Shown piece after piece: positions 8,264 through 17,598 of a stretch of 64,000 bases of DNA (the stretch's first letter is position 1; the number at the start of each line of letters is the position of its first letter). Under the pieces are notes generated by a model, which saw nothing but the letters and a program-made list of their open reading frames with translations, did no database searches and was not told the origin of the DNA. Source of the DNA: Lachnospiraceae bacterium MD335 (GTDB lineage Bacteria > Bacillota > Clostridia > Lachnospirales > Lachnospiraceae); the NCBI GenBank assembly GCA_000403335.2, contig KE159628.1, positions 614,241 through 678,240 of the forward strand, read 5' to 3'. Position numbers and translations under genes: made by a program.

Positions 8264-8998
8264 ATGAAGATTGTAGTCTGCGACGACGACGAGAAGGATT
8301 TGGCAAAGATTGAAAGGCTGCTGACAAGTTACAGGCAAGCCAATTCAAATATAAGACTTGACACAGAGAAGTTCTTAGATGCCGAAACACTCTATCAGAA
8401 AATACAAACAGAAGACCTGGCAGACATTTATATATTAGACATGATTATGTCAAAAAAGACGGGGATTGATATTGGGAGCGAAATCCGGCGTATCGGCAGG
8501 GAAAGCGTTATTGTCTATATTACTTCGTCAGACGATTTTGCATTTGAGGCATACGGTGTGCGTGCCATACGGTATCTGTTAAAGCCGGTCAGCGAAGAGC
8601 AGTTTTTTGAGGCGATTGATTATGCGCTGTCCCTTACCAAAACGGAAAAGGAGCCTGTCTATTCGGTAAAGACAAAAAACGGGCTTGTGGCAGTGCCATA
8701 TTCTAAAATCGAGTATATTGAGAATTATTCCCGCGTATTGAATATTTGGCTGACGGATGGTGAATTAATAAAGAGCATTTTTATTAGAAAATCGTTTAAT
8801 GAGGAAATTAAGGAAATTGCAGAAGATAAGAGTTTTATACAGGTTCACAAATCCTTTTTGATTAATATGCGCTATGTTAAAAAATTAACACAAAAAACTG
8901 TACTGATGGAAAGCGGAAAAAGTATTCCGGTTAGCAAAAACAGGGCGGCGGATGTTAAGAAGGAATATCTTCTTTTTGTTACGGACTATTACAGTTAG
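8264..8998 (+). CDS. LytTR-family response regulator (AgrA-like)
   Basis: 244 residues. Receiver domain 1-120 with CDDD near 6-9, phospho-acceptor Asp59 in YILDMIMSKKTG, and the lysine in LLKPVSE. A LytTR DNA-binding domain follows from about 133 (SKIEYIENYSRVLNIWL, FIQVHKSFLINMRYVKKL). Such regulators bind direct repeats and commonly control peptide quorum sensing or virulence and bacteriocin genes. The partner kinase gene starts 12 bases after the stop. No agrD- or agrB-like gene is adjacent, so the signal is unknown. Confidence 0.93.
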   Translation: MKIVVCDDDEKDLAKIERLLTSYRQANSNIRLDTEKFLDAETLYQKIQTEDLADIYILDMIMSKKTGIDIGSEIRRIGRESVIVYITSSDDFAFEAYGVRAIRYLLKPVSEEQFFEAIDYALSLTKTEKEPVYSVKTKNGLVAVPYSKIEYIENYSRVLNIWLTDGELIKSIFIRKSFNEEIKEIAEDKSFIQVHKSFLINMRYVKKLTQKTVLMESGKSIPVSKNRAADVKKEYLLFVTDYYS

Positions 8999-9010
8999 GG
9001 GGCGCAAACA

Positions 9011-10297
9011 GTGTATTATAACAATATGTACTATATGATAAGCCATATTTTCCTGATGCTGTTTCTGTACCTGTTTATTGCGTGCCGCTATTCCAGGAGG
9101 AAGACGGCGGTTATCTGTGTGCTTGCCTTTGTTACATTGTGCGTAACGGACTGCATGAAACTGAACGCGTTTCCGGACAGTGACGGGTGTTATACATTTG
9201 TGACAATTTTTCAGATATTCGTGGTACAGTTTACGGGACTTTTTCTGTCGCAAAAAAGGGACAGCAAGGCGCTTTTTGCAGGTCTGAGCGCCTCCAATTA
9301 TGTGATTGTGGGAAGTGTTGCCGCGACTGTGTTTGACATTTGGACAGGTAATGCGGCTGTTTCTTTGGCAGGAAGCTTTGCGGTTCATGCCGGTATTTTG
9401 TTTATTTTGTATCGGAGAACCCGGGAGATTTGGCTTAAATTTCAATTTAAGGAATCGGTTAAAAACTGGTGGGAGCTGTGCTTGATTCCGGTGCTTTTTT
9501 ATTGCAGTTTTTCCTACTTTGCCTTTTTCCCGAACACGCTGTATGACATTCCGGAAAATATTATTGGTGTTATGGTGCTGATTGCGACTATGCTGACGTC
9601 GTATGTGGTTGCGTTCCGGTATGTGGAGAGTGAATCCGACCGGGCAGATACCTATTGGAAAAACGTGATGTTTGAAGCATATATTAAAGGATTGGAAAAT
9701 CAGTATTATTCAGTGGAGCAGTCGGAGAAAAATCTGCACATTCTGCGGCATGACATGCGTCATTATTCCAATATGATTGATGCATTTTTGGAGCAGGGGG
9801 AGTATGGCGAGATTAAGCGTGTGACGGCGCATATCAACACAGTTGCGGATGAGAATAAAATCAAAAAGTATTGCGAGAATTTGATTGTGAATACCATCCT
9901 TTCCCATGTGATGGAAAAGGCGGATTCCTTGAATGTTGTGGTGCGGGGGGATATTGTCGTCGCAAAGGAGATTCCGGTCAACGGTTATGAGTTCGCGCTG
10001 GTGCTTGCCAATCTTTTTGAGAATGCAATGGACTGTGTTAGGGATTTTGAGAATGAGCGGAAGTTTGTGGATGTAAAGATCCGGTGTGAGGATGACCACT
10101 TGCTGATTCATATGAAAAACGAATATGATACGGAGATTGTGTTTGACTCATACACAGGTCTGCCAAAAAGCAGAAAAGGAGGCAATCACGGATGGGGAAT
10201 GCAGAGTGTGCAGGCGTTTTCGGATAAAATCGGCGGGGAGATTACCTGTTATTGTGAGAGCGGGATATTTCATATAATGTTATTTGCGAGATTTTAA
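9011..10297 (+). CDS. AgrC-like sensor histidine kinase (GHKL type)
   Basis: 428 residues beginning at a GTG at 9011 behind an AGGGGGC site that overlaps the end of the regulator gene. About six hydrophobic segments fill residues 5-205, typical of peptide-sensing AgrC/HPK10 kinases. The dimerisation helix carries HDMRHYSNM, with the likely phosphorylated His247, the N-box is LANLFENAMDC, and the ATP lid is HGWGMQSVQAFSDKIGG. It is translationally linked to the LytTR regulator. The N-terminus should read an extracellular peptide or other amphipathic signal. A strong terminator at 10504 ends the operon. Confidence 0.92.
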   Translation: MYYNNMYYMISHIFLMLFLYLFIACRYSRRKTAVICVLAFVTLCVTDCMKLNAFPDSDGCYTFVTIFQIFVVQFTGLFLSQKRDSKALFAGLSASNYVIVGSVAATVFDIWTGNAAVSLAGSFAVHAGILFILYRRTREIWLKFQFKESVKNWWELCLIPVLFYCSFSYFAFFPNTLYDIPENIIGVMVLIATMLTSYVVAFRYVESESDRADTYWKNVMFEAYIKGLENQYYSVEQSEKNLHILRHDMRHYSNMIDAFLEQGEYGEIKRVTAHINTVADENKIKKYCENLIVNTILSHVMEKADSLNVVVRGDIVVAKEIPVNGYEFALVLANLFENAMDCVRDFENERKFVDVKIRCEDDHLLIHMKNEYDTEIVFDSYTGLPKSRKGGNHGWGMQSVQAFSDKIGGEITCYCESGIFHIMLFARF

Positions 10298-10503
10298 AAG
10301 TTTCATTACATAAATATATGATAGATGTTTCTTATGTATAAACTGCGTTGAAAATGTATGTGTTATAAATAAACATTAATTATTCTGATAAGGATTTCTT
10401 AATTATTAAAACTTTATCCAAAGTATTTAACAGACTTTTAGAGAATAAGAAAAGAGAACGAAACTATAAACAATTGTTAATGTTTTAAGTATCTAACAAT
10501 AGA

Positions 10504-10550
10504 AAAAGCATCATATGATAACTTATTTATAGTTATGGTATGATGCTTTT
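10504..10550. terminator. Strong bidirectional terminator
   Basis: Arms of 20 bases at 10504-10523 and 10531-10550 pair with one G-G mismatch and one G-T, over a 7-base loop. The stem begins with four A and ends with four T, so it can stop transcription on both strands: the AgrC-like operon from the left and the DUF4870-like gene from the right. Confidence 0.85.
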
Positions 10551-10579
10551 TATAGGTAATGTCAATTAAAAATTGTGAA

Positions 10580-10891
10580 TTACTTTAAGAGCTGAATATT
10601 ACCAATGACAGGAACTGCCTTCTCTTCCTGCTTGCATGCTGCAATAAGTCCCATAATCCAAAATACGAATAATGCGAGACTAAGAATGCCTACTACAAGG
10701 GAAATGATTAACCCTACTACAGGTATTACGCCTGCTACAACAGACAAAATTGATAATACAGTCATACCAATCATTATAACCAATGATTGGTTTAAATGAA
10801 ACTTTGCGCCTTCCTTGTCTCCTGCAAAAAATGCAATAATCCAACCAATCCATGATAAGTATGATACAATACCAGTTACCTTTGCGTCCAT
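10580..10891 (-). CDS. DUF4870-like small membrane protein
   Basis: 103 residues from the ATG at 10891, chosen because AAAGGA lies 8 bases before it; the ATG at 10909 has no such site. Three to four hydrophobic segments: one near 7-23 (YLSWIGWIIAFFAG), then after the conserved KEGAKFHLNQSLVI loop a long segment near 39-55 and one near 57-90. The pattern 'W...FF..D..GAKFHLNQ.L' is the DUF4870 (Tic20-like) signature. Function in bacteria is not established. It is a single gene with its own terminator side. Confidence 0.8.
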   Translation of the reverse strand: MDAKVTGIVSYLSWIGWIIAFFAGDKEGAKFHLNQSLVIMIGMTVLSILSVVAGVIPVVGLIISLVVGILSLALFVFWIMGLIAACKQEEKAVPVIGNIQLLK

Positions 10892-11060
10892 CTTTTGTCC
10901 TTTCCGCATTGTGACTTTAACAATGCATAAAAAATATAAAATAATGTTTAGTGAAATTATAAAATATTTTACTACTTTTTATCAGATTCTGTCAAGTATA
11001 ATATAGTTAAATGTAAACATTTATATGTAAATAACCGGAAAATTTTTCCAAACTAATATA

Positions 11061-14000
11061 CTAGTACACTAGGTTTTTCCACCAAACCAACACTTTCGAA
11101 TTAATCGTATAGGAAATTTTTTTCTCGCCTCCGTAATTCTTGCCAAGCCCTTTGAGTATGACGCTTGCTTTGCCCTTTTTCAAATTGTTGGCGTAGGTTG
11201 CGGTGTCTATGGTATAGTCCGTTCCATATTTTAAAGTGTCGCCGTTGAGCGTAATTTGAATGTCATCTGCCGTAAGTGTAACGGCATCGCCATTCTGATA
11301 TGCTTTTGCTTTTACACTGACTTTTGCTTTTGCAATGTCAGAGCTGATAATACGATATGTGCCGATAATGGCAGCGCTGTCATCCCCTTTGTATGCACCC
11401 AAACCTTTCACGGTTACACGGATTACCGTATCTGCGTCGGGAATGTCGTTATCATTGACAGTATCGCCTGCCTTGCGAGATACCTTGCTGCCGTCGGCAG
11501 TTTTTATAACGGTATCCGTATCATATGAAAATAGGACACTCTTGTCATAATCTTTGCCAGCCGAAAGCTTTGCCCCGTTCGCGTCAATTAAAGTGACAGC
11601 AGTCTTAAACTTACCCGGCTTGTTCTTGTATACCATATCTTTCAATACAAGCTTTACCTTATCACTGCTGCCGCCAAATGCGCTGTCCGTAATGACCCAC
11701 GTACCTTTTAACGAGCCTTTAAAATTACCTTTGCCCGTCACGGTAATTGCGGGAAGTTTTTTCTCCTCCAAATCCGAAGTAGTAACCTGCTTGTTATTTG
11801 CGTATTTAACGGTATAATCTTTACCCTTTGTGAGCGGTGTGCCGTATAAATAAAGCTGTATATCCGGACAGGTGCTTCCTTTCATGTAAGGCGAGGTTAT
11901 CTGCGACAGCGAGGTAATTGAAATTGGTGTGTCCGCTGCATCCTGCGTCGTGTAAGTCATGGTAATTGCGTTGTCGGTAATGTCAAGCGGCGTAATTTTG
12001 TACGTTTTTTTAAGCTGTCCGCTGTAACCGTTAATGCCTTTGAAAAGGATTGACGCAGTGCCTGCTTTTGTGGTGTTCGAGTAGGAAACCGTGTAATCCT
12101 TGTTTTCCTGAAGGGCTTTACCGTTATATGTAAGAACCGCGTCTTCCTGCAGAACATCGCGTTCCATGCCCGTGTAGGATTTAGGCTCAATTCCGCTGAC
12201 CACAGCTTTGTTGACAGGTAATCCGACAATTTTGTAAGTCACTGACTTTGTACCGGAAAATCCGGTTCCGTTCTTGGCGGTAATGTAAGCAGTAGCTGTT
12301 CCGACGGACAGATGATTTGCATATCTGACAGAATAGTCCCTGCCCTCCTCAAGGATGCGGTCTCCATAAGAAACATTTAATTTATTAGGTGTCATGCCTT
12401 GTCCGCTGTCTGCCAAAGCTTCATCATAAGTTTGATTTGGTATTTTTTCAACCTTTACTTTGCTCATCAATATGTCAGAAGTGATTTTTTGGTAAATGGT
12501 CAGCGTACCGGAGTAGCCGCCTGCGCCTGTAATAGTTACAGGATAAGTGCCTGCGTCGGTATATGCATTTTTACCGGTTTCGGGATAGGACAGTGTAAAG
12601 TCTTTTTTCACCGAAAGCTTTTTGCCCGCGCGGTATATTGCAGGCGTCGGTTTTTGGACTTTTCCGTTGTAGGCGACCGTCATATTTTCAACGGAAATAT
12701 CTTTGTCTGTCAGCGGCTTAGGAATAATGTTGAAGTAGGTGTATTCCGTACCTGTGTAATTGCCCTTTCCTTTTATTACGACAGCAGGAGACGCGCTGTC
12801 TTTCGTATTTGCATTTTTGTTATTTTTATAAGCAACCGTATAGTCCTTTCCTTTTTCCAGTGTAATCAGTCTGTGGGTCCCGTCGGTGTTCAGAACGCTG
12901 TCAAATACCTGCACTTCAGGTTTTATGGCGCTTCCCGTGTATACGTGGTCGCTTATGGGAAGAACATAAAAGCCCTTTCCTTGTACTTCACAATACGGGT
13001 AAACGACAAGTTCATTTGCGGATAGAACAGTGGTACTGTCAAAAAGTGTGCCTTTCCCGCCTTTTTCCGTAAACCAGCCGATAAAAAGTTCGTCGTCACT
13101 AACTGAAATTATAGGAAAATCCGTTTCCGCGATGCTTCCCTCATACGGCGTTTCAATGGTTTTTAATACAGTCGTGTTATCTTTATCCATAAAGGTAACC
13201 GTACATGTTTCAATTTCAGGAGCAGGAGCAAGAACGCGAACCTGGCAGTCAGCGGTTTTTACCGTCGTATTGCCTGTGTCAGGATCTTTTGCAGTTGCGG
13301 TTGCCGTAATCGTTGCCGTACCTTCGCCTTCGGCAGTAACAAAGATTTTGCCGTCGCTGTCGGAAGCAGTGATTCCTGCAACATTTAAATTTGATGATTT
13401 CCATTTGACGGTAATTTCATCAGAGGTGTTTGCAGGATTGTAGCGAACGGTCAACGCGTCATGTGTGTCAAGGTCCGTTGGAGCTCCGGTAAGGGAATCA
13501 GGAGTCTGTAAGATCAGCGTGCTCTTATCAAGTGAAATGCTTTCAAGATGCTGTTCCTCAGGCATATTCAAAAATACCGGTATTTTAAACACAAATGCGG
13601 AATCAAGGCTTCCGGCGTTTGCATACATTTTTTTTGTGGTAATGGCTTCGCTTGCCGGCGCCTGAATATTTTGCATATATTGGTGCGTGTAGAGCGGATA
13701 GTAGCTTCCGTCCACGTTAAATTTTTCGAGATAGAGCGTATCCTGCCCCTTTAAAATGTAATTGTTTCCAATGGTTGCCGCGCCGCCCGCAAGAGATTTA
13801 TAATGTGTATTCCATCCCTGCGATTTGGCGTAGGAAAGACCGTTTTCAATAATTTCCTGTTCTGTCTTTCCGGATGCTTTTACATTAAAATAATTATAAT
13901 AGCCTTTATAATTGTTGTAAGTGCCCGAAATCAACGCGGACTTTCCGCTGCCTTGTTCCTGATAGACACGTGATGCCAAATGAATAGGACTGAGCGACCT

Positions 14001-15251
14001 GCTTTTGCCGATTTCAAAAAATGCCTGTGCGTACGTTTTGCCCGCATCATCGGGAAGCTTACCCTTCATAAACGTTCCGTTTAAAAAATTCTGAATGGCG
14101 GATACGGTATGGTAAGAGCTGTTGAATGTAAGCTGTTCGAACTGGAAAATGTAATTTTCCGTAAGGAAATTGCAGGGGTCCATATAATGCATAACCGCGT
14201 CTTTTGTGGCATAATACCAACCGCTTCCGTAAGTCTTTCCAACCCAGCCTTTTTCCGCGTTGCTATTTGTATTTTGAATAAGGCTTTTGTCACCCATTTC
14301 ATTTGTGACAGCCGTATTAAAATCAATCCCTGTATTCATGGGAACAAAGGTCCAGTTTGGGTGAAGCGCTTTCAATGCTCTGAGCTTGTCGCGATAAAAA
14401 ACGGGAAATGCGTCAATATCTGAGGTGTCCGCTTTTCCGTTGGAGGCAAATGAATTTATGACACTTGTGTCATTTAATGTGCTTACCCATGAAATCCAGT
14501 CCTCGTCAGAATATGCGAGATAATATGCCTCCGCATATCCCGTATATTCCGTACCGTTTAAGCCAAACTTCACCTGATACCATATATTGCCGTCAACTAT
14601 TGCTGCGGATTTTACATAGAGCGTATGACCGCTTTCAATCACGGCGACGGTATCACTGTCACAGGACGGGGACTGACGGACGTTGTAGGAATTCGTGCGG
14701 TATAAAAGCGCCATTAAAGGCTTGGTATCGGCAAGGGTGTTGAATTCTTCCACAGCGTTTTGCAGTTTTGCAACGTCCGTTGTATGTTCTGTTTCAGATT
14801 CCGTCTCCGATTCTGTTTCTAATTCAAGAGATGTCTCTGTTTCAGATTCCGCTTCAAAATCACTGCTCGCAGAATCGGTTTCCGTTTCCGGTTCGGTAAC
14901 TGTTTCTGAAGAAGTTTCTGTTTCAAAAGAAGTTTCCGTTTCCGAAGAAGTTTCTGTTTCAAAAGAAGTTTCAGGGGCTTCTGACGTATGAATCTCTGTT
15001 TCTGCTTCTGTCCGAACTTCAGATTCGGTCTCTTTTTCGGAAAAATTTTCCGTTTCGGCATGAGAGCTTTCCATATTAGAAAAACGTTCCGTTTCCTGTT
15101 CTGCTTCAGGCTCTGAACTTTCTTCATTTATGACATATGTGTCATTTTTATCATATAATTGCGCAGCATTCACTGTATGAGGTACAGCATTGGAAAAGAG
15201 TGCGGTACACAGAATAAGTGACAAAATGCGATAATATTTTTTATGTAACAT
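11061..15251 (-). CDS. Large secreted modular N-acetylglucosaminidase (peptidoglycan hydrolase)
   Basis: 1396 residues. Signal peptide 1-29 ends at VNA-A. An acidic Glu/Ser/Thr-rich linker with SETETS-type repeats fills about 40-165. A bacterial SH3-like domain lies near 190-245 (YNVRQSPS...DGNIWYQV), then a glucosaminidase domain near 275-540 with SRVYQEQGSG, where a catalytic Glu would be expected, and YYNYFNVKASG. A Big2-type domain is near 565-660, an InlB-like strand domain (GWFTEKGGKGT) near 670-740, and seven repeats of about 80-100 residues with the pattern 'G.DYTV.Y.N...GTA...KG...Y.G' run to the end. No sortase motif or S-layer domain is visible. It should trim cell-wall glycan outside the cell; the repeats probably hold it on the surface. 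The linker and end repeats reappear in the pectate lyase at 49902. Confidence 0.9.
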   Translation of the reverse strand: MLHKKYYRILSLILCTALFSNAVPHTVNAAQLYDKNDTYVINEESSEPEAEQETERFSNMESSHAETENFSEKETESEVRTEAETEIHTSEAPETSFETETSSETETSFETETSSETVTEPETETDSASSDFEAESETETSLELETESETESETEHTTDVAKLQNAVEEFNTLADTKPLMALLYRTNSYNVRQSPSCDSDTVAVIESGHTLYVKSAAIVDGNIWYQVKFGLNGTEYTGYAEAYYLAYSDEDWISWVSTLNDTSVINSFASNGKADTSDIDAFPVFYRDKLRALKALHPNWTFVPMNTGIDFNTAVTNEMGDKSLIQNTNSNAEKGWVGKTYGSGWYYATKDAVMHYMDPCNFLTENYIFQFEQLTFNSSYHTVSAIQNFLNGTFMKGKLPDDAGKTYAQAFFEIGKSRSLSPIHLASRVYQEQGSGKSALISGTYNNYKGYYNYFNVKASGKTEQEIIENGLSYAKSQGWNTHYKSLAGGAATIGNNYILKGQDTLYLEKFNVDGSYYPLYTHQYMQNIQAPASEAITTKKMYANAGSLDSAFVFKIPVFLNMPEEQHLESISLDKSTLILQTPDSLTGAPTDLDTHDALTVRYNPANTSDEITVKWKSSNLNVAGITASDSDGKIFVTAEGEGTATITATATAKDPDTGNTTVKTADCQVRVLAPAPEIETCTVTFMDKDNTTVLKTIETPYEGSIAETDFPIISVSDDELFIGWFTEKGGKGTLFDSTTVLSANELVVYPYCEVQGKGFYVLPISDHVYTGSAIKPEVQVFDSVLNTDGTHRLITLEKGKDYTVAYKNNKNANTKDSASPAVVIKGKGNYTGTEYTYFNIIPKPLTDKDISVENMTVAYNGKVQKPTPAIYRAGKKLSVKKDFTLSYPETGKNAYTDAGTYPVTITGAGGYSGTLTIYQKITSDILMSKVKVEKIPNQTYDEALADSGQGMTPNKLNVSYGDRILEEGRDYSVRYANHLSVGTATAYITAKNGTGFSGTKSVTYKIVGLPVNKAVVSGIEPKSYTGMERDVLQEDAVLTYNGKALQENKDYTVSYSNTTKAGTASILFKGINGYSGQLKKTYKITPLDITDNAITMTYTTQDAADTPISITSLSQITSPYMKGSTCPDIQLYLYGTPLTKGKDYTVKYANNKQVTTSDLEEKKLPAITVTGKGNFKGSLKGTWVITDSAFGGSSDKVKLVLKDMVYKNKPGKFKTAVTLIDANGAKLSAGKDYDKSVLFSYDTDTVIKTADGSKVSRKAGDTVNDNDIPDADTVIRVTVKGLGAYKGDDSAAIIGTYRIISSDIAKAKVSVKAKAYQNGDAVTLTADDIQITLNGDTLKYGTDYTIDTATYANNLKKGKASVILKGLGKNYGGEKKISYTINSKVLVWWKNLVY

Positions 15252-15315
15252 AGTATCTTAAATCCTTTCGTAATAAAATAAAAATATTGTCGAAATTAAT
15301 ACAAATACAGTAAAA

Positions 15316-15379
15316 GTTTATCAAAGCGGTATAGTTATGTCAACTCCGCAATGATTGGAAATTTAAAATTATGTCAACT
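15316..15379 (-). promoter_or_regulatory. Promoter of the glucosaminidase gene with a duplicated box
   Basis: On the minus strand AGTTGACATAA occurs at 15345-15335 and again at 15379-15369, 34 bases apart. The copy nearer the gene contains TTGACA (15344-15339), a 17-base spacer and TAAACT (15321-15316), a plausible sigma-A promoter about 65 bases before the start at 15251. The upstream copy has no good -10 and may be an operator or relic duplication. Confidence 0.5.
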
Positions 15380-15386
15380 TAAAAGC

Positions 15387-15415
15387 TTGAAATATAGCAG
15401 AGTATTCTATATAAT
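15387..15415 (+). promoter_or_regulatory. Promoter of the rhomboid operon
   Basis: TTGAAA at 15387-15392, a 17-base spacer and TATAAT at 15410-15415 form a near-consensus sigma-A promoter. It lies 74 bases before the rhomboid start and is divergent from the glucosaminidase promoter. Confidence 0.65.
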
Positions 15416-15488
15416 AAAGTACAAAAAGCGGCAGCGAAGAGAAAGAATGAAATACGATATATAAAATATAAAATTAAGGAAGAAAAAA

Positions 15489-16088
15489 ATGCAGGAACAA
15501 AAATCATTTGACTACCGTGACTATACAGTCATGATCATATTGATCGCGATAAACATTATCATATATATGTACTGTACATATGCGGGCGAGGTAGTGTATA
15601 ATAGGGGTTGCATGGACGCGGAGCGCGTGCTTTTGGACGGCGAGTATTACAGATTTTTTACAAGCATGTTCATGCATGGAGGAATAGACCACATTGTAAG
15701 CAATATGATTTTTTTGGCTGCGCTGGGTGAAATGCTCGAACGCGTCATTGGTCATGCCCGCTTTGCAATTTTATACATACTTTCGGGAATAGGCGGCGGG
15801 CTCTTTTCGATTGCAAATGTACTGCTCAGCGGAAATCACCACACGTCGGTAGGCGCAAGCGGAGCGATATTCGGACTAATCGGCGCAATGCTGATTCTTG
15901 TGGTCATTCATAACGGACGCTATCAGGATATTTCCGTAGGCAGAATGATTTTTGCAATCGTTTATATGGTATATGACGGTATGCGTTCGGAAGGTATAGA
16001 CAACGCGGCACATGTCGGCGGACTGATTTTCGGTGCGCTGATTATGGCGTTTATGAATGTGATAGAAGCATTTAAAGGAAATCGATAA
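15489..16088 (+). CDS. Rhomboid-family intramembrane serine protease
   Basis: 199 residues, about six membrane segments. The family marks are all present: HGGIDHIVSNMIFLAALG in TM2 (His/Asn of the oxyanion site), the nucleophile Ser in GASGAIFG of TM4 and the catalytic His in AAHVGGLIFGAL of TM6. It cuts membrane proteins within or next to their membrane segments. AAGGAAG precedes the ATG at 15489. The flavodoxin-like gene starts 16 bases after the stop, so the two are co-transcribed. The substrate cannot be inferred. No extra cytoplasmic domain is present. Confidence 0.95.
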   Translation: MQEQKSFDYRDYTVMIILIAINIIIYMYCTYAGEVVYNRGCMDAERVLLDGEYYRFFTSMFMHGGIDHIVSNMIFLAALGEMLERVIGHARFAILYILSGIGGGLFSIANVLLSGNHHTSVGASGAIFGLIGAMLILVVIHNGRYQDISVGRMIFAIVYMVYDGMRSEGIDNAAHVGGLIFGALIMAFMNVIEAFKGNR

Positions 16089-16104
16089 ACGGGAGGAAAA
16101 TCAG

Positions 16105-17094
16105 GTGAAAATCAACATTTATTACGGAGGCAGGGGGCTAATCGGAGATCCTACCCTGTATGTGCTGAATAAAATGCAGGAGGTACTGCGTGAGCTAAAT
16201 GTCAATATGGAGCGTTATGATTTGTATGAGTTTAAGAACAACATTATCACGCTTTCGCAGACCTTAAAGGACGCGGATGGCGTTATTCTTGCGACTACAG
16301 TAGAATGGTTCGGCGTGGGAGGATGGATGCAGCAGTTTTTGGATTCCTGCTGGCTGTACGGGGATAAGGAAAAGATTTCTAATTTATATATGTGCCCGAT
16401 AGTTATGTCAACTACTTATGGTGAACGCGATGCACTGACAAGCCTTACGGAGGCGTGGGAAATTCTCGGAGGACTTCCGGTGACCGGCATCAGCGGCTAT
16501 TTTGCGGATGTTGCGGAGCTTGAGGAGAATGCAAATTATGCGAGAGTCATTGAAAAGCGCACGGAGGACCTGTACCGTTCCATTAATCAGAAAACGGCAG
16601 TATTCCCGTGCAGCAATCAGGCGGTAAAACAAAAAATATCCTTTACACAGAGTCTCAACCTGACGCCGCAGGAGGCAGAACAGCTTTCCGAGCTTGCAAG
16701 CGACGACCTTTACGTGCAGAAGCAGAAGGAGGATATTCAGGAGCTTGCGAGTATGTTTAAGGACTTGATGGGTGCGTCGGGGGAGATGGACAGCACCATG
16801 TTTTTGCAGGATCTGCGCGACCATTTCTATCCGCAGCCGGGATTTCATGCCGTATATAAGTTTAATCTTCCAGAATCAAAACAGCCGTTAATTGTGAAGG
16901 TGGACCATACGGAAATGGAATGTTTTTACGGTGACAGCGATACGTTTGATGTGGAGATGCGGCTGTCTTCGCGGATTATGAATGAGATTGTTCAGGGGCG
17001 CATGACCTTCCAAGGAGCATTTATGGCGGGCGACGTGAAGATGAAAGGCGATTTTAAGGCGCTTCGGACACTTGATTTGTTATATAAGTTTTAA
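16105..17094 (+). CDS. Flavodoxin-fold NAD(P)H reductase fused to an SCP2-like domain
   Basis: 329 residues from the GTG at 16105 behind GGAGG. Residues 1-180 form a flavodoxin-like fold (MKINIYYGGRGLIGDPT at the phosphate loop, then TTVEWFGVGGWMQQFLD and CPIVMSTTYGER), as in NAD(P)H-dependent FMN reductases. The last 90 residues resemble an SCP2 lipid-binding domain (FYGDSDTFDVEMRLSS, FMAGDVKMKGDFKALRTLD). Between lies a charged helical segment. The combination suggests redox chemistry on a hydrophobic ligand; this is inference. It sits between rhomboid and HIT genes in a compact operon. Confidence 0.8.
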   Translation: MKINIYYGGRGLIGDPTLYVLNKMQEVLRELNVNMERYDLYEFKNNIITLSQTLKDADGVILATTVEWFGVGGWMQQFLDSCWLYGDKEKISNLYMCPIVMSTTYGERDALTSLTEAWEILGGLPVTGISGYFADVAELEENANYARVIEKRTEDLYRSINQKTAVFPCSNQAVKQKISFTQSLNLTPQEAEQLSELASDDLYVQKQKEDIQELASMFKDLMGASGEMDSTMFLQDLRDHFYPQPGFHAVYKFNLPESKQPLIVKVDHTEMECFYGDSDTFDVEMRLSSRIMNEIVQGRMTFQGAFMAGDVKMKGDFKALRTLDLLYKF

Positions 17095-17116
17095 TGCATA
17101 CAGAAGGAGGATGAAA

Positions 17117-17527
17117 ATGAAAGACGATAACTGTATTTTTTGCAAAATTGCAAACGGTGAGATACCCTCGCGGACGATCTATGAGGATGAGGATTTTCGC
17201 GTAATTATGGATATGGCGCCTGCCACAAAAGGGCATTCGCTGATTATGCCAAAAAACCATTATAAAAATATTTATGAGATTGCGGACGATACCGCCGCAA
17301 AGGTGTTTCCGCTTGCAAAAAAAATGGCGGCGCTGATGACGGAAAAGCTGGGCGCGGACGGATTTAACATTGTGCAGAACAATAATGAAGTGGCGGGACA
17401 GACAGTATTTCATTTTCATGTGCATCTGATACCGCGTTACAATAACGATAATCAAAGTCTTGTGATGAAGCCGCAGGAAATGACGGATGCGCAGCTTGAT
17501 GAGATACGGGATACGATTGTGAAATAG
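17117..17527 (+). CDS. HIT-family nucleotide hydrolase
   Basis: 136 residues. The start at 17117 has AAGGAGG six bases before it; the ATG at 17111 abuts that site. The histidine triad HFHVHLIP lies near residues 97-104, and the N-terminal CIFCKIANGEIPS carries the Cys pair often used for zinc in Hit/HinT proteins. It cleaves phosphoramidates and related adenosine nucleotides such as AMP-lysine or Ap4A in the cytoplasm. Last gene of the rhomboid group, 22 bases after the reductase gene. Full length for the family. Confidence 0.95.
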   Translation: MKDDNCIFCKIANGEIPSRTIYEDEDFRVIMDMAPATKGHSLIMPKNHYKNIYEIADDTAAKVFPLAKKMAALMTEKLGADGFNIVQNNNEVAGQTVFHFHVHLIPRYNNDNQSLVMKPQEMTDAQLDEIRDTIVK

Positions 17528-17598
17528 AATAGAAATGACAGAAAGCCGTAGTAATTTAATCTATTGCACGTATAATTTAGAAAGGGGCGTAACGATGA

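Noticed and set aside
14695-15127. Open frames on both strands opposite the Glu/Ser-rich linker of the glucosaminidase
   Set aside because: They are by-products of the GAA/TCT-type repeats; translations are low-complexity and have no ribosome sites.
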